Part shown: one piece after another, positions 8,919-16,623 of the stretch
Layout: every line of letters starts with the position of its first letter
Position numbering within the stretch: the stretch's first letter is position 1
Origin: Streptococcus vestibularis
Lineage (GTDB): Bacteria > Bacillota > Bacilli > Lactobacillales > Streptococcaceae
Direction: 5' to 3'
Assembly: GCA_010604095.1 (NCBI GenBank)
Contig: JAABLG010000004.1
Span: 15,306-79,305 of the forward strand
Length of the DNA: 64,000 bases
Notes under the pieces: model-generated
What the model was told of the DNA's origin: nothing
Databases searched by the model: none
Seen by the model: the letters and a program-made list of their open reading frames with translations, nothing else
Position numbers and translations under genes: made by a program

Positions 8919-8952
8919 CAAAAGATGACGATTTTAAATCGTTCATCTTTTG
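8919..8952 (+). terminator. prfC: Long hairpin just after prfC, probable terminator
   Basis: CAAAAGATGA (8919-8928) pairs with TCATCTTTTG (8943-8952), with an inner CGATTT/AAATCG pairing. The T-rich right arm supports a terminator, though the T run is short. Confidence 0.55.
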
Positions 8953-9147
8953 ACGCTAGCCACTATCTTGTGGCTAGCTAGCCGTCTCACTAACTACGTC
9001 AGACGAATAATATCGATTCGTCTGACTTCGTGTCGTAACATCTTAATAATGATATCTACACTACATACTATGAGAGCGTGGCTAAGTCCCTTACTAACTC
9101 GAAAACGGAAAAATATCGTTTCCGTTTTCTCATGTCGTAATATCTTT
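8953..9147. repeat. Two homologous hairpin units with identical loop and flanks but different, still-pairing stems
   Basis: A GCTAGCCAC/GTGGCTAGC hairpin (8955-8978) comes first. Then hairpin A has arms GTCAGACGAAT (8998-9008) and ATTCGTCTGAC (9016-9026). Hairpin B has arms GAAAACGGAAA (9101-9111) and TTTCCGTTTTC (9119-9129). Both have 11-bp perfect stems and the same 7-base loop AATATCG. Upstream flanks share GTGGCTA and ACTAACT; downstream flanks share TGTCGTAA and ATCTT. The stems themselves are unrelated in sequence. No open frame or IS end is seen in this convergent intergenic gap. Confidence 0.75.
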
Positions 9148-9154
9148 TAAACAC

Positions 9155-9201
9155 ACAAAAAACCATAGGATTGTCAATTAAGACTGTCCTATGGTTTCTT
9201 T
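9155..9201. terminator. thiT: Terminator of thiT (bidirectional)
   Basis: AAACCATAGGA (9160-9170) pairs with TCCTATGGTTT (9187-9197); A-rich sequence on the left gives the T tract for the minus-strand gene, and T-rich sequence on the right serves the plus strand. Confidence 0.8.
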
Positions 9202-9776
9202 TATTTTTCTGTATTAAGTAATCTGCCTAGGAATCGTTGTAGGGCGAAGAAAACGATGAGGCTGGCCAATGTTTCTCCAAGGAAGGATGAGCTATTGACA
9301 ATAAATGAATAGAGATAAGGGCTTTGTCCTTTAGGGGCATAGCTTCCCCAAAAGATGACACCGGCTATAAAGTGAATGAGGTAACGAGCAAAGCTACCAA
9401 GCAGAATACCTCCGGTGATAAGCATCAGAGACTTGACTTTATTGTCTTGTTTAATGGCTTTATCAAGGGCTGGTTTGACTACACCACTGATACCAATCAG
9501 ACTAAAGGCGACAAAATACTCCAGAAAACCTTGTGTCAAGGTCAGCCAACCACCGGCGGCTTGCCCTGTAACAACTTGAAGTAGCCCCCAGATAAGACCT
9601 CCCATAGCACCAGCTTTTAAGCCCCAGCGAAAACTGAGGAGAAAGATGGGCACCATCTTAAAGGAAAGGGAAATCCAAGGGCCTAGGGACATGGGTTGAG
9701 TAACCAAGTCGAGAATGTAAGCAATGGTTGCAAAAAGGGCAACCTCAATCATTGGTCGAATACTTGTTTTCGACAT
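9201..9776 (-). CDS. thiT: Thiamine ECF transporter S component
   Basis: ThiT (YuaJ) is the membrane thiamine-binding subunit of an energy-coupling factor importer; the shared ECF ATPases and EcfT are not in this window. The 191-residue protein has about six helices. The thiamine-site signature GGLIWGLLQVVTGQAAGGWLT includes the conserved tryptophan and glycine run. The ATG at 9776 is preceded on the minus strand by TAGGAGGTTTTTTT. A TPP riboswitch lies between its promoter and the start, which independently supports the substrate. Confidence 0.95.
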   Translation of the reverse strand: MSKTSIRPMIEVALFATIAYILDLVTQPMSLGPWISLSFKMVPIFLLSFRWGLKAGAMGGLIWGLLQVVTGQAAGGWLTLTQGFLEYFVAFSLIGISGVVKPALDKAIKQDNKVKSLMLITGGILLGSFARYLIHFIAGVIFWGSYAPKGQSPYLYSFIVNSSSFLGETLASLIVFFALQRFLGRLLNTEK

Positions 9777-9870
9777 AAAAAAACCTCCTATACCAATCGT
9801 CTTGATTGGCTATTTTTGCCACATCAAAACGTTGTCATAGAAGTTCTTCTATTCAATCTATTTTGAGACA

Positions 9871-9975
9871 CATCCCTACGCAGGTCCTAACCTGATCAGG
9901 TGGTAAGAGTTTAGGCAAGTCTTGAAGAAAAAATTCAAGCTAGCCATTCTCAGCAATTGCTCCTCTTGTGACTCC
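9871..9975 (-). promoter_or_regulatory. TPP riboswitch controlling thiT
   Basis: On the minus strand the leader reads AGGAGCAATTGCTGAGA (5' half of the thi box). Further on come CCTGATCAGG and CCTGCGTAGGGATG, matching the CUGAGA and GCGUAGGGA cores of the TPP aptamer. It lies between the promoter and thiT, so thiamine pyrophosphate should shut off uptake. Confidence 0.92.
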
Positions 9976-9978
9976 TTA

Positions 9979-10007
9979 ATTGTACTACCAGAAACCCATT
10001 TTTGCAA
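9979..10007 (-). promoter_or_regulatory. Promoter of the thiT riboswitch transcript
   Basis: On the minus strand: -35 TTGCAA (10007-10002), 17-bp spacer, -10 TACAAT (9984-9979), directly upstream of the aptamer. Confidence 0.85.
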
Positions 10008-10079
10008 GTGTCTGAAATCCTAAAATTGTGGTATAGTTAAAGCAAGGATTATCTTTACAATAAAAAAGGAGAAATAACT

Positions 10080-10460
10080 ATGGGACTTTTTTCAGGACTG
10101 CTTGGCAATGCATCTAAAAAAGATAATGATAAGGTTGAGCGCCAATTGGAGGGCATCTTAATTCCAGGTGAACAGGTGGAGTTAGCCTATGCCCTTGTTC
10201 GTGACTTGATTGTCTTTACAGAGAAGCGCTTGATTTTAGTCGATAAACAAGGTGTTACAGGGATGAAGACTTCTTACAAGTCTATCCCTTATCACTCAAT
10301 CTCTCGTTTCACTGTAGAGAGCTCGGGCCACTTTGACCTAGATGCTGAACTTAAGATTTGGATTTCATCAGCACTTGAGCCTGCAGAGGTCCTTCAATTT
10401 AAGAGTGATAATAATGTCTTTGAAATCCAACAAGCTTTGGCAGCAGCAGTGCTAGAATAA
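10080..10460 (+). CDS. Bacterial PH-domain protein (YvbH/DUF1696-like)
   Basis: The 126-residue protein is soluble and matches the small bacterial pleckstrin-homology-like family. The recognisable piece is IPGEQVELAYALVRDLIVFTEKRLILVDKQG, followed by SYKSIPYHSISRFTVESSGHFDLDAELKIWI. The role of this family is unknown. The start ATG 10080 has AAAAAGGAG eight bases upstream. A TGGTATAGT extended -10 lies just before 10040. It precedes the CorA gene by 12 bases and is probably co-transcribed with it. Confidence 0.8.
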   Translation: MGLFSGLLGNASKKDNDKVERQLEGILIPGEQVELAYALVRDLIVFTEKRLILVDKQGVTGMKTSYKSIPYHSISRFTVESSGHFDLDAELKIWISSALEPAEVLQFKSDNNVFEIQQALAAAVLE

Positions 10461-10472
10461 TGAGGAAGAAAA

Positions 10473-11378
10473 ATGTTTATTGAAAAAGAACTGGGTTATA
10501 AGCGTCACTGGATTAATATCGACTCAGATATTATTTCTGAGCAATCCTATCTTTATACCAAGTATGATATTGATCAGGAAACCATAGAGTATGCTTTGGA
10601 TAAAAATGAACGAGCTCACATGGACTACAATCGTGAGAATGGGACAATCACCTTTATCTATAACGTTCTGGCACTTGAAAAGGACAAGGAATACTATGAA
10701 ACCATTCCTCTGACCTTTATTGTTCAAGATACGCGTTTGGTGACCATTAGTAACGAGGATAACGCTTATGTGATAAGCAAGATGCAAGATTATGTGGATA
10801 ACCATGAGGATTTGTCTATCTACAAATTGCTCTTTGCAGGACTTGAGATGATTTCAAATGCCTACTATCCCGTCATTGAATGTTTGGATCAGCAAAAAGA
10901 TGAGGTTAGTCGACGCTTAAGACGGACCACGACCAGTAAGAATCTTTATGACCTTTCAGATTTAGAAACAGGCATGGTTTACTTGGTAGCTGCAGCCACA
11001 CAAAATCGCCTGCTTCTGGAGCACATCAAGGGTCACGCCATTTACCGACGTCTTGACGAGGTGGAAAAAGAACAGTTTGATGATGCCATGATTGAAGCTA
11101 GACAGCTTGTTGCTATGACGGATTTGATTTCTCAGGTCTTGCAGCAATTGTCAGGTTCTTATAACAACATCTTGAATAACAATCTGAATAACAACTTAAG
11201 TAATTTGACCATTATCGAGGTGCTTTTGGGAGTGCTTGCTGTTATTACAGGCTTCTTTGGAATGAATGTTCCCCTACCTTTTATGACTGTCAGCCCGGCT
11301 TGGATTTTCATCATTATCGGTAGTGTGATTCTTTGTTTGGTCTTGGCCCGCTACCTACGTTGGTTGGTCCATAAATAA
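10473..11378 (+). CDS. CorA-family magnesium/divalent cation transporter
   Basis: The 301-residue protein has a large cytoplasmic N-terminal domain with a long helix, then two C-terminal transmembrane segments (LLGVLAVITGFFGM and AWIFIIIGSVILCLVLARYL). The pore signature GMN occurs in GFFGMNVPLP near residue 265, as in CorA channels. The family forms homopentamers that admit Mg2+ or Co2+. The extracellular loop after GMN is VPLP rather than MPE(L/I), a common variant in lactic bacteria. Co-transcribed with the PH-domain gene and closed by a terminator. Confidence 0.88.
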   Translation: MFIEKELGYKRHWINIDSDIISEQSYLYTKYDIDQETIEYALDKNERAHMDYNRENGTITFIYNVLALEKDKEYYETIPLTFIVQDTRLVTISNEDNAYVISKMQDYVDNHEDLSIYKLLFAGLEMISNAYYPVIECLDQQKDEVSRRLRRTTTSKNLYDLSDLETGMVYLVAAATQNRLLLEHIKGHAIYRRLDEVEKEQFDDAMIEARQLVAMTDLISQVLQQLSGSYNNILNNNLNNNLSNLTIIEVLLGVLAVITGFFGMNVPLPFMTVSPAWIFIIIGSVILCLVLARYLRWLVHK

Positions 11379-11391
11379 TAATTAGTGAGTG

Positions 11392-11422
11392 AAACCGTCT
11401 TCTCAAATTGAAGGCGGTTTTA
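11392..11422 (+). terminator. Terminator after the CorA gene
   Basis: AAACCGTCTTC (11392-11402) pairs with GAAGGCGGTTT (11410-11420) with one G-T pair, followed by T residues. Confidence 0.8.
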
Positions 11423-11531
11423 AAACGTTATTCACTGTCTTTTTATTTCTAAATATGATAGACTAGATGAGTTGTTAAAATAAACGACTATTAAATACAG
11501 GTAGTTAATCTACTACACAACCAAGTCTCAT

Positions 11532-11552
11532 AAGGTAGCTTCGCACTACCTT
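11532..11552 (+). other. Hairpin in the leader of cshA
   Basis: AAGGTAG (11532-11538) pairs with CTACCTT (11546-11552), 20 bases before the start codon. Helicase genes of this type are often controlled through their leaders, but no regulator can be named from this sequence. Confidence 0.45.
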
Positions 11553-11571
11553 CAATAGAAAGAAGAATACT

Positions 11572-13158
11572 TTGAAATTTACAGATTTAAACCTATCAGA
11601 AGACATCCAATCAGCTGTTGTAGCTGCCGGTTTTGAACAACCATCACCTATCCAAGAGTTGACAATTCCACTTGCTCTTGAAGGTAAGGATGTCATTGGT
11701 CAGGCCCAAACTGGTACTGGTAAAACAGCTGCCTTTGGTTTGCCTACCCTAGATAAAATTCGTACAGAAGAAAATACAATCCAAGCCCTTGTTATTGCCC
11801 CAACACGTGAGTTGGCAGTGCAATCTCAAGAAGAGCTTTTCCGTTTTGGCCGTGATAAGGGCGTTAAGGTTCGCTCAGTCTACGGTGGTTCTAGCATTGA
11901 AAAACAAATCAAGGCCCTCCGTTCAGGTGCCCATATTGTAGTAGGGACACCAGGTCGTCTCCTTGACCTTATCAAACGTAAAGCCCTTAAACTCAACAAT
12001 ATCGAGACTTTGATTTTGGATGAAGCTGATGAAATGCTTAACATGGGCTTCCTTGAAGATATTGAAGCTATCATCAGCCGAGTACCAGAGGAACGTCAAA
12101 CCCTTCTCTTCTCAGCAACTATGCCTGATGCCATCAAACGTATTGGTGTTCAGTTCATGAAAGATCCTGAGCATGTGAAAATCAAGGCTAAAGAATTGAC
12201 CAATGTTAACGTTGACCAATACTTTATCAAAGTGAAGGAACAAGAGAAGTTTGATACCATGACTCGTCTTATGGATGTTGACCAACCTGAATTGTCAATC
12301 GTCTTTGGACGTACCAAACGTCGTGTGGATGAATTGACACGTGGTTTGAAACTTCGTGGTTTCCGTGCAGAAGGTATCCACGGTGACCTTGACCAAAACA
12401 AACGTCTTCGTGTTATTCGTGACTTCAAGAACGACCAAATCGATATCTTGGTTGCGACAGACGTTGCGGCGCGTGGTCTTGACATTTCAGGTGTTACTCA
12501 CGTCTACAACTACGATATTCCACAAGACCCAGAAAGCTATGTTCACCGTATTGGACGTACAGGTCGTGCAGGTCAATCAGGTCAATCGATTACGTTTGTA
12601 GCGCCAAACGAAATGGGTTACTTGGGAATCATCGAAAACTTGACTAAGAAACGCATGAAAGGCCTTAAGCCACCAACAGCTCAAGAAGCCTTCCAAGCTA
12701 AGAAGAAAGTTGCCCTTAAGAAAATTGAACGTGACTTTGCGGATGAAGCTATCCGTGCTAACTTTGACAAGTTCAAAGGCGATGCGGTTAAATTGGCTCA
12801 AGAATTCACACCTGAAGAATTGGCGCTTTACATCTTGAGCTTGACCGTTCAAGATCCAGAAACAATGCCAGAAGTGGAAATTGCCCGTGAAAAACCATTG
12901 CCATTCAAACCATCAGGTGGTGGCTTTGGCGGTAAAGGCGGTAAAGGTGGCCGTGGCAACCGTGGTCGCGATAACAACCGTCGTGGTGGATACCGTGGCG
13001 ACCGTAACCGCGATGACCGAGACGGTGGCCGTCGTGACTTCAAACGCAAGTCTAAGAAGAATAGCCGTGACTTCGAAAACCGTGGCAACAAACGCCCACA
13101 CCGTACCTCAAGCGAAAAGAAAAACGGCTTTGTTATCCGTAACAAGGGTGATAAATAA
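11572..13158 (+). CDS. cshA: DEAD-box RNA helicase, CshA type
   Basis: This is an ATP-dependent RNA helicase of the degradosome/cold-shock type, 528 residues. The Q-motif is in FEQPSPIQ, motif I is AQTGTGKT (about residue 45), Ia PTRELAVQ, motif II DEADEML, motif III SAT. The helicase C-domain shows ATDVAARGLDI and HRIGRTGRAG. The C-terminal tail, from about residue 445, is rich in G, R, D and N, an RNA-binding RGG-like tail. Start is TTG at 11572 after AGAAAGAAGAA. It stands alone and ends at a 12-bp GAAA-loop terminator. Confidence 0.94.
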   Translation: MKFTDLNLSEDIQSAVVAAGFEQPSPIQELTIPLALEGKDVIGQAQTGTGKTAAFGLPTLDKIRTEENTIQALVIAPTRELAVQSQEELFRFGRDKGVKVRSVYGGSSIEKQIKALRSGAHIVVGTPGRLLDLIKRKALKLNNIETLILDEADEMLNMGFLEDIEAIISRVPEERQTLLFSATMPDAIKRIGVQFMKDPEHVKIKAKELTNVNVDQYFIKVKEQEKFDTMTRLMDVDQPELSIVFGRTKRRVDELTRGLKLRGFRAEGIHGDLDQNKRLRVIRDFKNDQIDILVATDVAARGLDISGVTHVYNYDIPQDPESYVHRIGRTGRAGQSGQSITFVAPNEMGYLGIIENLTKKRMKGLKPPTAQEAFQAKKKVALKKIERDFADEAIRANFDKFKGDAVKLAQEFTPEELALYILSLTVQDPETMPEVEIAREKPLPFKPSGGGFGGKGGKGGRGNRGRDNNRRGGYRGDRNRDDRDGGRRDFKRKSKKNSRDFENRGNKRPHRTSSEKKNGFVIRNKGDK

Positions 13159-13164
13159 ACAATG

Positions 13165-13196
13165 AAAACGCTCTATGAAAATAGAGCGTTTTTTGT
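13165..13196 (+). terminator. cshA: Terminator after cshA
   Basis: Perfect 12-bp stem AAAACGCTCTAT/ATAGAGCGTTTT with a GAAA tetraloop, followed by TTTT. Confidence 0.92.
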
Positions 13197-13275
13197 TATA
13201 CTTGAGTGGATAAATTACCATAAGATAGTTTATTAGGAATTAGAAAAAGTTACATAGGAGGATTATATTTAAGAT

Positions 13276-13788
13276 ATGGTAATAGTATCCGGTTTAGTTG
13301 GTGCCATTTTATCGGCCTTGATAGCAATTTATGTATCGCTTCTTGGTAGAAATTCTAGCTTAGATAGTAGTTCCAAATGGCGTGAGGGATTGCTCAATGT
13401 TGCTTCAAAGTATCAGTTGACAAAAGATGATGCTCAGAGGGTTAGATCTTCTTTGAGAATGTTTAAGCATGATAATAAAGATATAGTTGTTTTCTCATTT
13501 GATTGGTTTACAAATATCATGATTGCTGAGTTAGAAAAAATATTGTCAGAACCCCCTCAAAAGTGTAAAGAATGTAATAAAGAGTATTCTTTGAAATCAG
13601 ATGATATAAAAGTCGTTAGGTTATTTGCTAATTTTTTACTTAAGTATCATTATGAGTATCAAAGTGAAATGGGACCTAATCAACTTTTTTTAGGAAAGAA
13701 AAAAAGAAATAATCAAGAGAACGACTTGGTTAGAGAAACATTTAAAGAATTATTTTATTTACGGGATGGAATTGTGAAAGGTATTTAA
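13276..13788 (+). CDS. Unknown protein with N-terminal membrane anchor
   Basis: The 170-residue protein is not recognised. Residues 3-22 (IVSGLVGAILSALIAIYVSLLG) form one membrane helix and the rest is a charged soluble domain. A CKECNK pair of cysteines near residue 95 could bind metal. The DNA is visibly more A/T-rich than its neighbours and uses AAA, AAT and ATA freely, suggesting acquisition from elsewhere. The best ribosome site, AGGAGGA at 13256-13262, is 13 bases from the ATG, rather far. The next gene begins two bases after its stop, so the two form an operon. Confidence 0.6.
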   Translation: MVIVSGLVGAILSALIAIYVSLLGRNSSLDSSSKWREGLLNVASKYQLTKDDAQRVRSSLRMFKHDNKDIVVFSFDWFTNIMIAELEKILSEPPQKCKECNKEYSLKSDDIKVVRLFANFLLKYHYEYQSEMGPNQLFLGKKKRNNQENDLVRETFKELFYLRDGIVKGI

Positions 13789-13790
13789 AT

Positions 13791-14384
13791 ATGTGGCTTA
13801 AAGTTGTAATTGGAATTGGAATTGGAATACTTATAATACTTGGTTATATCTTTTTGTGGAAAAAAATAGTTTCTTTTATAGAAAGAACTAAGCTAATCAG
13901 TAAATTACTATGTCAATTTTTTGTTGTTTTTGCTGTTCAGGATTTAATTTATGCAATATTAACAGAGAGCTTTCATAATAATGTAACTAAGAATAAGACC
14001 CATCTGGTTGGGTTATTTTATGATAATCCTTTGGAAAATGAATGGTTCTGGTTGATTCTAGCGGTGTCGTTAACATTCTATTGCTATCAGGTTTATAAAA
14101 CAAGATGTAGAATTGAAAGAGACATCAAAAACAATGATTTAATTGAAAAAATTAATCCTATAAAAGGACTAGAAAAACTCCTTGAATTTGAAGAAACTTC
14201 TATTGATGAATTGAAAGAAAAGCAAAAAGAAGTAGAAGATTTTATTACAAATTTACAGGAAAGATTGAATGAACTCTCATTTCAAGTAAATGCGAAATCT
14301 GAAGAGGCAAATCAAAAAGAAAAAAAAGCAAAAAGAAAAAGAAGTAGAAGATTTTGTTTCAAATTTACAGGAAAGATTGAATGA
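13791..14384 (+). CDS. Unknown membrane protein with coiled-coil tail; probable frameshift in a poly-A run
   Basis: As read, the protein has 197 residues: two membrane segments (about 5-25 and 80-95) and then a charged coiled coil (LKEKQKEVEDFITNLQERLNELSFQV). The coding DNA for the coiled coil is duplicated with a 112-base period, not a multiple of three. The second copy is therefore read in the wrong frame and ends as KRKRSRRFCFKFTGKIE. Removing one A from the A8 run at 14320-14327 restores the frame, giving EVEDFVSNLQERLNELSSQ and a stop at 14442, about 216 residues. Either a real frameshift, a slippage switch, or a base error. A/T-rich like its partner. Confidence 0.6.
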   Translation: MWLKVVIGIGIGILIILGYIFLWKKIVSFIERTKLISKLLCQFFVVFAVQDLIYAILTESFHNNVTKNKTHLVGLFYDNPLENEWFWLILAVSLTFYCYQVYKTRCRIERDIKNNDLIEKINPIKGLEKLLEFEETSIDELKEKQKEVEDFITNLQERLNELSFQVNAKSEEANQKEKKAKRKRSRRFCFKFTGKIE

Positions 14385-14427
14385 ACTCTCATCTCAAGTA
14401 AATGCGAAATCTGAAGAGGCAAATCAA
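14229..14427 (+). repeat. Tandem 112-base duplication within a coiled-coil gene
   Basis: Bases 14229-14315 and 14341-14427 match over 87 positions with three differences. The spacer is almost pure A with scattered G and includes an A8 run. The duplication is recent, as shown by near-identity. Confidence 0.9.
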
Positions 14428-14446
14428 TCAGAATCAAATTAGTAAT

Positions 14447-14483
14447 TCAAAAAAACACACGGTTATTTTTCCGTGTGTTCTTT
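14447..14483. terminator. Bidirectional terminator between convergent genes
   Basis: AACACACGG (14454-14462) pairs with CCGTGTGTT (14471-14479), A-rich on the left and T-rich on the right. It overlaps the last codons of the minus-strand GIY-YIG gene. Confidence 0.82.
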
Positions 14484-14732
14484 GATATAGGCCAGTTTTT
14501 TCTCTCGGCTTTTTTTCTTAAAGCGTGCTTCGGCGCTCATGGCTTCAGGCTTGCTAGTGAAGGCTTCTGAGTAGAGGAGTTTAACTGGTAGGCGAGCTCT
14601 GGTATACTTGGCGCCTTTGCCTGAGTTATGGGTTTTGAGGCGGCGTTCGACATCTGTGGTGTAGCCTGTATAGAAGGTGCCATCAGCACACTCAACCACA
14701 TACATGTAGGCCTTGCTATCCTTTTCTGTCAT
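14463..14732 (-). CDS. yazA: GIY-YIG domain protein (YazA/UPF0213 family)
   Basis: The 89-residue protein is a single GIY-YIG nuclease-like domain. The core [17 protein letters not shown] (residues 9-25) carries the paired tyrosines, with the conserved Arg in [10 protein letters not shown] and a later Glu in MSAEARFKK. The cellular role of this small family is not settled. It follows the methyltransferase gene by three bases. The same yabB-yazA order occurs in Bacillus subtilis, which supports the assignment. Confidence 0.88.
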   Translation of the reverse strand: MTEKDSKAYMYVVECADGTFYTGYTTDVERRLKTHNSGKGAKYTRARLPVKLLYSEAFTSKPEAMSAEARFKKKSREKKLAYIKEHTEK

Positions 14733-14735
14733 CGT

Positions 14736-15500
14736 TTAGGACTCACCCTCAGTCTTTTTCCCAAAGTAAATCTCAAAGATTTCGTCGGTATAATCACCAT
14801 TTTCCTTGTGCACAAAGAGAGGTGGAAGGATTTTCAAGCCATCTGTTGAACCGTCTTTAATGGCTTCAATTAGGAGCATGTTAGCCTCTCGTCCCATTTT
14901 AGGATAGATAAACTGGATGCGTTTAGGTGCTAGATTATACTGGCGCATGGTGTCGATGATATCCAAAAAGCGGTCAGGGCGATGCACGATGGCAATGCGC
15001 CCGTTAGATTTGAGGGCATGACGTGCAACCTGACAAATTTCTTCCAAATTCGTTGTGATTTCGTGACGAGCCAAGAGGTAGTGCTCTGACAGATTCTTCT
15101 TGGAAGTTTCTGTCGCCTTAAAGTAGGGAGGGTTACAAAGAATGAGGTCTACTTGAGATCGTGGGGCATGGTCAAGCAAATTTTTCAGGTCGTCATTGAC
15201 TACAGTCACCTGGTCCTCTAGTTGGTTGAGAGTGACGGAACGTTTGGCCATATCAGCCAGACGTTCTTGCAACTCAACTAAGGTAATCGGTGCTTCAGTT
15301 CGTGTGCTGGCAAAGAGGCCAACGGCACCATTTCCCGAACAGAGGTCAACGATTAATCCCTTCTTTGGAATTTTTGGGAACCGAGAGAGGAGGACGCTAT
15401 CAATAGAGTAGCTGAAGACCTCCTTATTTTGAATGATTTTCACATCTGTGGAGAAGAGCTGGTCAATGCGTTCTCCATCTTTTAAAATTGGATTTGTCAT
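14736..15500 (-). CDS. trmN6: tRNA1(Val) A37 N6-methyltransferase-like protein (TrmN6/YabB)
   Basis: The 254-residue class I SAM-dependent methyltransferase has motif I VDLCSGNGAVGLF near residues 50-62 and the catalytic NPPYF motif (LILCNPPYFK) near residue 128. NPPY marks N6-adenine methylation, and overall likeness is to YfiC/TrmN6, which modifies tRNA1(Val) in E. coli; the target here is inferred. The ATG at 15500 has no ribosome site. An extended -10 (TGTTACAAT) ends only seven bases upstream, so the mRNA is predicted to be leaderless. Confidence 0.82.
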   Translation of the reverse strand: MTNPILKDGERIDQLFSTDVKIIQNKEVFSYSIDSVLLSRFPKIPKKGLIVDLCSGNGAVGLFASTRTEAPITLVELQERLADMAKRSVTLNQLEDQVTVVNDDLKNLLDHAPRSQVDLILCNPPYFKATETSKKNLSEHYLLARHEITTNLEEICQVARHALKSNGRIAIVHRPDRFLDIIDTMRQYNLAPKRIQFIYPKMGREANMLLIEAIKDGSTDGLKILPPLFVHKENGDYTDEIFEIYFGKKTEGES

Positions 15501-15507
15501 AGTTTTT

Positions 15508-15516
15508 ATTGTAACA
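15508..15516 (-). promoter_or_regulatory. Extended -10 promoter placed for a leaderless trmN6 mRNA
   Basis: On the minus strand TGTTACAAT, with TACAAT at 15513-15508, then AAAAACT and the ATG at 15500. Transcription would start at or within a base or two of the start codon. Confidence 0.65.
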
Positions 15517-15541
15517 AAAAACAGCTCCCAAAGGAACTGTT
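15514..15541 (-). terminator. Terminator after the polysaccharide deacetylase gene
   Basis: On the minus strand AACAG-T-TCC pairs with GGA-G-CTGTT around a TTTG loop and is followed by TTTTTG. It overlaps the next gene's promoter. Confidence 0.65.
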
Positions 15542-15549
15542 GCGAGTGA

Positions 15550-16485
15550 TTACTCTAGGACACCGAAGGTATATCCTTGATTTTTGAAATATTCGATAAT
15601 TTGTGGAAGGGTCTGAACAGTCAGCTCCTTACCAGCTGTATCGTGCATTAGTACAACTTTAACAGTAGTTTCAGGGAAATATTTCTGTGAACCATCCATA
15701 TAAGCCATCATGCTTTCAGATGTGGTTGGACGAACAGAGAGTGGTTCTGCATCTCCACAGAGCATGTTCCAGTCAATCCACTGGACACCTTGTTTAGCAA
15801 GAGCTTGGTCGGTTCCCTCTAGGCCTTGCCATGACATATGACCACCAGGGTAACGGAAAATTCTTGTTTTGAAATCCTTACCTAAGATTGCCTTGAAATT
15901 AGCCATAGTTTGGTCGACCTCAGTAATAATCTGACTTTGGTTAGGAACACGTCCTGGATAAAGCAGATTGAAGTTATGGCTAAGACTGTGGTTGGCAATG
16001 GCATGTCCTTCAGTAATTTGGCGTTTGAGGATGTCTCCATTTTCAGGGGTTATGGTATAGCCGATGTGGAAGAAGGTTGCGTGAACGCCATACTCTTTCA
16101 GGATATCCATGACTTGTGGTGTCAAAGTGGGATCAATCCCATCATCAAAGGTTAAAAAGACCACCTTACCCTTAACATCATCTGATTTCCCTCGGATAGT
16201 GTTATTAACGGCAGTGACATCATAGGCGTAGTCAGACGCCTCAATGCTGTGGTTGCTTCCTTTTTTGAGTTGTGTTTTATCCTCTTTTTTAGCTTTTTTT
16301 GAAGAGCTACTTGAACCCTTAGACACTTGTTCGTTTTTTGGTGTCTTAACCATACGATTAACCTTAGAGTTTTGGTGCTGGAATAGGACAAAACCTAAAA
16401 CAACAAGTACAGCAAGGTTAGCTATAATAAGACATATATTAAGTGTCTTTCGATTATTCCCTAAAATATCATTACTTCTTTTCAT
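15550..16485 (-). CDS. Membrane-anchored polysaccharide (peptidoglycan?) deacetylase
   Basis: The 311-residue protein has one N-terminal membrane anchor (LNICLIIANLAVLVVLGFVLF). A Ser/Lys-rich linker leads to a NodB-homology domain outside the cell. Motifs are VFLTFDDG (Asp-Asp metal/catalytic site), ANHSLSHNF (the HxxxH zinc pair), RYPGGHMSW and VVLMHD. PgdA-type enzymes remove acetyl groups from GlcNAc in peptidoglycan and raise lysozyme resistance; the exact substrate is inferred. ATG 16485 was chosen because it starts the basic region MKRSND; no ribosome site precedes it. TATAAT ends six bases upstream, so the mRNA appears leaderless. Confidence 0.85.
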   Translation of the reverse strand: MKRSNDILGNNRKTLNICLIIANLAVLVVLGFVLFQHQNSKVNRMVKTPKNEQVSKGSSSSSKKAKKEDKTQLKKGSNHSIEASDYAYDVTAVNNTIRGKSDDVKGKVVFLTFDDGIDPTLTPQVMDILKEYGVHATFFHIGYTITPENGDILKRQITEGHAIANHSLSHNFNLLYPGRVPNQSQIITEVDQTMANFKAILGKDFKTRIFRYPGGHMSWQGLEGTDQALAKQGVQWIDWNMLCGDAEPLSVRPTTSESMMAYMDGSQKYFPETTVKVVLMHDTAGKELTVQTLPQIIEYFKNQGYTFGVLE

Positions 16486-16491
16486 GATTAC

Positions 16492-16497
16492 ATTATA
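16492..16497 (-). promoter_or_regulatory. -10 box six bases before the deacetylase start codon
   Basis: Minus-strand TATAAT at 16497-16492, then six bases, then ATG at 16485. A weak -35 (ATGGCA, 16521-16516) lies 18 bp upstream. Confidence 0.55.
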
Positions 16498-16587
16498 TCT
16501 CAAACTAAGAGAAAGTGCCATAATGTTTTCATGTATTTTTGCATTTTTTTTTACTGGTATTTTACTGAAAAAAACGCATTTTTCTAG

Positions 16588-16593
16588 TATAAT
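16588..16593 (+). promoter_or_regulatory. -10 box of plsC
   Basis: TATAAT at 16588-16593, 30 bases before the GTG start and followed by the ribosome site AAAGAGGT. Confidence 0.6.
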
Positions 16594-16623
16594 ATAAAAA
16601 ATTGTAGAAAAAGAGGTAAAAAC

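Noticed and set aside
12849-13165. Arg/Pro-rich, Val/Thr-rich and other overlapping frames across the cshA tail
   Set aside because: These are shadows of the repetitive Gly/Arg-rich codons of the helicase tail.
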